A stretch of DNA of 32,220 bases from Polaribacter sp. GTDB lineage: Bacteria; Bacteroidota; Bacteroidia; Flavobacteriales; Flavobacteriaceae. How positions within the stretch are numbered: position 1 is the stretch's first letter; each line of letters begins with the position of its first letter. The notes under the pieces are model-generated. The model made no database searches. It worked only from the letters and a program-made list of their open reading frames with translations, and had not been told where the DNA came from. Of the stretch, positions 27,857 through 32,220 are shown piece by piece. The translations under genes were made by a program, and so were the position numbers. The DNA lies in contig JAQXAP010000019.1 of the NCBI GenBank assembly GCA_029252865.1, forward strand, positions 1-32,220, in the 5' to 3' direction.

Positions 27857-28057
27857 CTATTTATTTAAGTTGTTTCTTTTTTCTATTTTTTTCCTAAAAT
27901 GCCTTTTAAAGAAAAAAACTAAGGTAATAAAAATAGCAGCACCCAAAAATATATATGCTTTTTCTCTCTCACTATTAAACCGAACAACCCCCTCTATTAA
28001 ACATATTACTGCTACAATTAAATAGCCATACTGAAAAAATTTCCAAATTTTAGTCAT
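27857..28057 (-). CDS. 66-aa two-TM small membrane protein
   Basis: Two hydrophobic segments (YGYLIVAVICLIEGVV and AYIFLGAAIFITLVFFF) with a basic C-terminal tail. Starts 1 nt after the LptC-like stop. Confidence 0.7.
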   Translation of the reverse strand: MTKIWKFFQYGYLIVAVICLIEGVVRFNSEREKAYIFLGAAIFITLVFFFKRHFRKKIEKRNNLNK

Positions 28058-28058
28058 A

Positions 28059-28622
28059 TTATTGTTCTTCTGCTGTTTCTAATCTTCCAATTGTCTTTTT
28101 AGCCAAATGCTGACTTAAATCTTCTTTGCACTCAAAACCAACTCCGTGAACAGTGTCTTTTAAAGTGCTTAAAGTAAATCTTTTTTCTGAGAAAAAATAG
28201 TTTGTTTTCTGATCCCAATAAAGTTGTTCTGTTTCTAACTTAGAATTTTCTGAATGATTCAAAACCACAACGTTTCCGATGAGTTCAGAAATGTCGGTCT
28301 TCGAATAAGACAAAGCATAGTTACTAGTAACAGTAACAGAATCTTGTCCTTCAAAACTTACAATTTTAAGTCCTTCCGGAAACTCATTGTAAGGGTGTTC
28401 TTTTCTATTACTGAAATCACGCAACAAAGGTGTGATTAATTTTGAAGTAATTCTACCCGAATCTTTGTATACATGAAAAGCATTTTTGGCTACTCCAATG
28501 GGTAAATTTTTTGAAGCCAAAAAATCTCTAACTTCTCGCGTATTGTTAGAGCAAGAAAAAAGCATTACTGTAGTTGTGAATACAGTAATGCTCGTTTTTA
28601 ATATTTTATGTAAGTTTTTCAA
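28059..28622 (-). CDS. lptC: LptC-like LPS-export periplasmic protein
   Basis: N-terminal lipoprotein/signal segment (VTTTVMLFSCSNN), then LRDFSNRKEHPYNEFPEGLKIVSFEGQDSVTVTSNYALSYSKTDISELIGNVVVLNHSENSKLETEQLYWDQKTNYFFSEKRF, typical of LptC/OstA-fold proteins. Confidence 0.82.
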   Translation of the reverse strand: MKNLHKILKTSITVFTTTVMLFSCSNNTREVRDFLASKNLPIGVAKNAFHVYKDSGRITSKLITPLLRDFSNRKEHPYNEFPEGLKIVSFEGQDSVTVTSNYALSYSKTDISELIGNVVVLNHSENSKLETEQLYWDQKTNYFFSEKRFTLSTLKDTVHGVGFECKEDLSQHLAKKTIGRLETAEEQ

Positions 28623-28626
28623 ATAA

Positions 28627-29970
28627 TTAATTTGAGGGCACTTTTACTGTTTCTCCAATCCAACATTTTATAGTGTAACTACTACCAGGATCAACACCAG
28701 CTGTAAATATTACCTTTTGATTCGGTAAATTTGCTCTATAACTTCTGATATACCTTCCCGCTGCGGCAGATATACTCGGGTCTACAGCTGCAGCTTTTTG
28801 AGCTTGTCTCAAGGCTGCCGCATAAATCATTCTTTTTTCAAATTCACCTTTACCACAAGCGCTACCTTTAACACTAGATTGGTATAAACTTCCAATTAAC
28901 AAATATGCTTTCCCAAAGTTAGGATTTAGTTTTAATGCCTCTCTAGCTAAACTTCTTGCTCTTGATTTTTGCCCTCTAGCCTTCGCTGCATAAGCAAACT
29001 TCAATTTATATTTTGCTTTCTTTAAAGGATCTGTTTCTAAATCGAACGCCTCTTGTCTCATTGCTGCTGCCCCGCTAACATCTCCATTTTTCTCTAAAAT
29101 ACCAGCATAAAATGATTTTGAGTCTGGAGAAGGTGCTGCTTCTGCATACGCTTTTGCAAGCGTTTCATACATAACCTCTTCTTGACATCCCTTTTTGAAC
29201 ATTCTAGACACAGCTCTTCTTAACCAAACAGCATTCGTTTTATTCGCTTCAAAATCTCTTTGATATAATGGCACTAAGCGCTCGCATGTCGCAATTTCAG
29301 AAATAATATTATCTAAACCGCTTTCTACAGTGCCTAAAGCTTTTGAATTGATTGTATATGCTCTAATTAAAGACTTTTCTCTTTTATCATGCACCTTAGT
29401 ACTGTCTGCAGTTAATGTCCTAAGTTTAGCTGCATAACCCTCTAATTTTTCACTTACAGACTCCAACACATCATCATAAGTATCAAATACTTTTTGAGGA
29501 TTTGTATCTTTATTTCTATCTGTAACCCCTTGAAAATATTTGTAAAGATTCTTTACACCCATTTTAGTTGGATCTATGCTATACCCTTTTTCTAAAATTG
29601 AAAATATAACTTCATCAGAAGCTAATTTGTTATTAGCTAAATAAGTTGCATAATCACTATGAACTTTTGCAGGGTTCTGATCAGGATAGTATTGCAATCT
29701 TTGTTCGTAAACTCTTTTAGATAAAACAGGATCTTTTCTTACTTTTTCAGCTAATACAGCTCCATACTTATAGATATTAATAGATAAATCTTTACAATCG
29801 TCCATTAAGACAATCCAATTTGCATATGCCTCATCATATTTTTTAGATTGAAAATCTCCTTTAAATAAATTATATTTAATAGTGCATTCTCTTTTTGCAT
29901 CATCTTGCGCATTTGTTTTTGCTGAAATCAATAATAACATTGCAGCTAGTAAAAACGTAATTCTCTTCAT
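28627..29970 (-). CDS. Secreted tetratricopeptide-repeat protein
   Basis: Signal peptide MKRITFLLAAMLLLISAKTNAQ. Helical TPR-like repeats (KAKYKLKFAYAAKARGQKSRARSLAREALKLNPNFGKAYLLIGSLY). Confidence 0.8.
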   Translation of the reverse strand: MKRITFLLAAMLLLISAKTNAQDDAKRECTIKYNLFKGDFQSKKYDEAYANWIVLMDDCKDLSINIYKYGAVLAEKVRKDPVLSKRVYEQRLQYYPDQNPAKVHSDYATYLANNKLASDEVIFSILEKGYSIDPTKMGVKNLYKYFQGVTDRNKDTNPQKVFDTYDDVLESVSEKLEGYAAKLRTLTADSTKVHDKREKSLIRAYTINSKALGTVESGLDNIISEIATCERLVPLYQRDFEANKTNAVWLRRAVSRMFKKGCQEEVMYETLAKAYAEAAPSPDSKSFYAGILEKNGDVSGAAAMRQEAFDLETDPLKKAKYKLKFAYAAKARGQKSRARSLAREALKLNPNFGKAYLLIGSLYQSSVKGSACGKGEFEKRMIYAAALRQAQKAAAVDPSISAAAGRYIRSYRANLPNQKVIFTAGVDPGSSYTIKCWIGETVKVPSN

Positions 29971-29985
29971 TTTGTTAATTGTTTA

Positions 29986-31275
29986 TTAATCTATTTTTCT
30001 TTTTTGAAACCATTGTGTATCTGTTAAAGATAAGCTTAGTCTAAAATTAAAATAATTCTCTTGAATTAAATTATTATTCGTAGTTCCTCTCTTTCCAAAT
30101 TCAAACCCCATATTTACTGTCGATAATTGCCTAAGCGGTAAACCTAGACCAAAAGACATGCCAAAGTCGTTTACTTCTGTAAAATTAGTATTTAGGCCAG
30201 ACCCATCAACTAATAAACCTGTTTTCTCTAAACGAACACCAGCCCTGTAGGTAACCCTATGCCAATAACTTGATATTGAATTAATTTTTGGTAAATAATA
30301 TCCCCCAAAAGAGATTCTGTTAGACTCACTATATTTATAAGGAGCATTTGTAGTATTTAAAAACCCAGTAGTTTCTATTGCTTCTTGATTTTCATATTCA
30401 ACACCCACATACCATTTATCCATTTCACCTAAACCTACTCCTAAAGTTGCTTTTAAAGGTAATTTGTAATTTCCACTTATACTCGATTGTGAAATAGTAT
30501 CTCTACCAAACTCATTTCCCACACTAGTAAATGTAAGAGAATATAAATATTCGTCTCCTGTCACTTTTAAATCATTACCCATCTTTAGGGTGGCACCAGT
30601 GCTTAATACAAGATCTTTTTTAAGTACTTTTTTATACTGAGTACCTACAGTCACAGAACCTCCTCTAACAATAGTTGACTCTTTGTACTTAGTAGACAGA
30701 GATACGCCAGCAATTTGATTGGTTATACTATTTTCTATATTACCAAAGCTATAATCAGCTTCAAAACCGATAGATAATTTTTTAAATATTTTTATTCCTA
30801 AACTCGTGTAAATTCTGCTAACACCGCCTTCTCCAGAAAAAATAGAACGTTCTATTATTCCTCCACTTCCATCTAAAGTCTCGTTCACTAAAGAATAACC
30901 CACGGATGATATCGGCTGAATACCAAAAGACATGCCTGCCTTAGAACCTAAAGGAAATGCCAAAGCAAAATAACTTAAACTAGTAGAGTTTGTGCTTTGC
31001 GCTTCGCTACCATTGTCAATTGTTAACTTATTATTCAACACACCAAAAGAATACGTTGTATATCTTAAGTCTGCATAAGCTGCAGGGTTTGTAAAATTTA
31101 AGTACTTATAATGACTAAACGCAACTCCAATACCGCCCATTGCATTCTGCTCTGCTGTAACTGGATTAAATTCTTCTCCAATACCAAAAAATGAATATGG
31201 TGATGAATTTGTTCTTTGCGCTGAAGTTGCTAAAGAAGTTATTAGTAACAATACTAATAAGATGTTTTTGATCAT
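29986..31275 (-). CDS. Outer-membrane beta-barrel protein (OmpP1/FadL-like)
   Basis: Signal peptide ...LVLLLITSLATSAQ; SPYSFFGIGEEFNPVTAEQNAMGGIGVAF...LNFTNPAAYADLRYTTYSFG, then alternating beta-strand pattern and terminal-strand-like C-terminus. Confidence 0.78.
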   Translation of the reverse strand: MIKNILLVLLLITSLATSAQRTNSSPYSFFGIGEEFNPVTAEQNAMGGIGVAFSHYKYLNFTNPAAYADLRYTTYSFGVLNNKLTIDNGSEAQSTNSTSLSYFALAFPLGSKAGMSFGIQPISSVGYSLVNETLDGSGGIIERSIFSGEGGVSRIYTSLGIKIFKKLSIGFEADYSFGNIENSITNQIAGVSLSTKYKESTIVRGGSVTVGTQYKKVLKKDLVLSTGATLKMGNDLKVTGDEYLYSLTFTSVGNEFGRDTISQSSISGNYKLPLKATLGVGLGEMDKWYVGVEYENQEAIETTGFLNTTNAPYKYSESNRISFGGYYLPKINSISSYWHRVTYRAGVRLEKTGLLVDGSGLNTNFTEVNDFGMSFGLGLPLRQLSTVNMGFEFGKRGTTNNNLIQENYFNFRLSLSLTDTQWFQKRKID

Positions 31276-32000
31276 TTGTCTGTATTATGTATCAATATTC
31301 TATTTAATCCGTGAAGGAGTAAATTTTGATTGGCAAATATGCTACTTTTTAATTGCTTTGCCAAGAAATTTGTGTCTCCTCCTGTTAAAACAACTGTTAA
31401 ATCTAAAAATTTCTTTTTATATTGCTTAATAACGCCATCAATTTCTTGAATTACACCATTTATTACGCCCGAATTTATACTTTTATTTGTGTTTTTTCCG
31501 ATAAAATCAGTTAATTCATCTATTTCTAATAAAGGCAAATTCGCCGTAAAGTAATTTAACGAATTAAATCTCATTTTTAACCCTGGAGATATTGCCCCCC
31601 CTATGTACTCCCCTTCTGAGTTTACAAAGTCAAAAGTAATACATGTACCTGCATCGATAACTAAAACATTATGCCCAGAAAACTGACTCACCGCACCTGC
31701 AACCAAAGCAATTCTATCAACCCCTAAAGTTTTGGGAGTTTTATAAAGATTTTTGAAAGGCACCTCTGTGAAGGACGAGATTACGTGAATTTGAACTAGA
31801 TTCTTTAGCTTTTTAAACTTCGAATCGGAAATGGAAGCAACATTTGACATGATCCCAATTGAAATTTCATGTTTTCTTAAAATTTCTTTAATTGCTGATA
31901 AAATTTTTGTTTTCGGAAAAACAAATAATTCCACAAGCTTATCTTTCTCAAAAACAGCTATTTTAACTCTTGTATTTCCAACATCAATTGCTAAATTCAT
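31272..32000 (-). CDS. coaX: Type III pantothenate kinase
   Basis: MNLAIDVGNTRVKIAVFE, TLGVDRIALVAGA, VIDAGTCITFDFV, YIGGAISPGLKMRF, LTGGD. ATGA overlap with the downstream OMP gene. Confidence 0.95.
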   Translation of the reverse strand: MNLAIDVGNTRVKIAVFEKDKLVELFVFPKTKILSAIKEILRKHEISIGIMSNVASISDSKFKKLKNLVQIHVISSFTEVPFKNLYKTPKTLGVDRIALVAGAVSQFSGHNVLVIDAGTCITFDFVNSEGEYIGGAISPGLKMRFNSLNYFTANLPLLEIDELTDFIGKNTNKSINSGVINGVIQEIDGVIKQYKKKFLDLTVVLTGGDTNFLAKQLKSSIFANQNLLLHGLNRILIHNTDK

Positions 32001-32074
32001 TTTTCAAATTTAGATAAATTTTAAAAATTATCATTTTTTTTTTAATTTTCTTTAGGAGAAACCAAAAAACACAT

Positions 32075-32082
32075 TATATTTG
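32075..32082 (+). promoter_or_regulatory. tRNA-Phe -7 element (TATATTTG)
   Basis: Exact TAnnTTTG 17 bp upstream of the tRNA 5' end. Confidence 0.5.
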
Positions 32083-32098
32083 CCACCGCTAAGGCAAT

Positions 32099-32171
32099 GG
32101 TACCTTAGCTCAGTTGGTAGAGCAAAGGACTGAAAATCCTTGTGTCCCTGGTTCGATTCCTGGAGGTACCA
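32099..32171 (+). tRNA. tRNA-Phe (anticodon GAA), CCA not encoded
   Basis: Cloverleaf GGTACCT-TA-GCTC/GAGC-A-AAGGA CTGAAAA TCCTT-GTGTC-CCTGG TTCGATT CCTGG-AGGTACC-A, 73 nt. Confidence 0.97.
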
Positions 32172-32180
32172 CAAAATTAT

Positions 32181-32219
32181 CCCGTAACTCATTTATAAAC
32201 AATGATTTACGGGTTTTTT
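32181..32219 (+). terminator. Intrinsic terminator downstream of tRNA-Phe
   Basis: CCCGTAA-c-TCATT...AATGA-t-TTACGGG followed by TTTTTT. Confidence 0.8.
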
Positions 32220-32220
32220 G

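Noticed and set aside
32005-32012. TAAATTTG -7-like word only 4 nt before the coaX ATG (possible leaderless mRNA)
   Set aside because: No -33 partner and the spacing is too short for a normal leader; the word is common in AT-rich DNA.
1-32220. Search for CRISPR arrays, IS elements, integrases, toxin-antitoxin pairs or defence genes
   Set aside because: No regularly spaced repeats, transposase/integrase motifs or known defence domains were seen; the window reads as core chromosome.

Overview
This 32.2 kb window is AT-rich chromosomal DNA from a Bacteroidota member. It is most likely Flavobacteriaceae, judging by protein content, gene order and the Bacteroidota -33/-7 (TTG / TAnnTTTG) promoter words. 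It is a dense, mostly minus-strand housekeeping region with about 30 credible protein genes and one tRNA-Phe. I see no CRISPR array, transposase, integrase, prophage or restriction/defence island. Gene content from left to right: tRNA-dihydrouridine synthase (5' truncated by the window edge), MscS-type channel, small secreted basic protein, gamma-carbonic-anhydrase-like hexapeptide protein, branch-1 nitrilase, DUF2797, bacterial GH3, polyprenyl synthetase, RlmN, QueA, AroA, crotonase, CLC transporter with fluoride-type motifs, DoxX-like protein, duplicated DUF1599/Nmad1, LOG-like protein, FolP, CdaA, ABC exporter, TruA, metallophosphoesterase, DUF4293, Rho with a large disordered insertion, PpiD/SurA-like PPIase, CNNM/CorC protein, 2-TM mini-protein, LptC-like protein, TPR protein, outer-membrane barrel, CoaX and tRNA-Phe. 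No obviously new multi-gene system stands out. The best leads are: a structured intergenic element at 3195-3280 (possible flavobacterial ncRNA or repeat family); a nitrilase / DUF2797 / GH3 neighbourhood; a GIY-YIG-like signature in DUF2797; a CLC-F-like transporter with no visible crcB riboswitch; the Rho disordered insertion and its palindrome / DnaA-box-bearing leader; and the CoaX-OMP-TPR-LptC-miniTM-CNNM envelope operon. All calls are by eye, with no database search.
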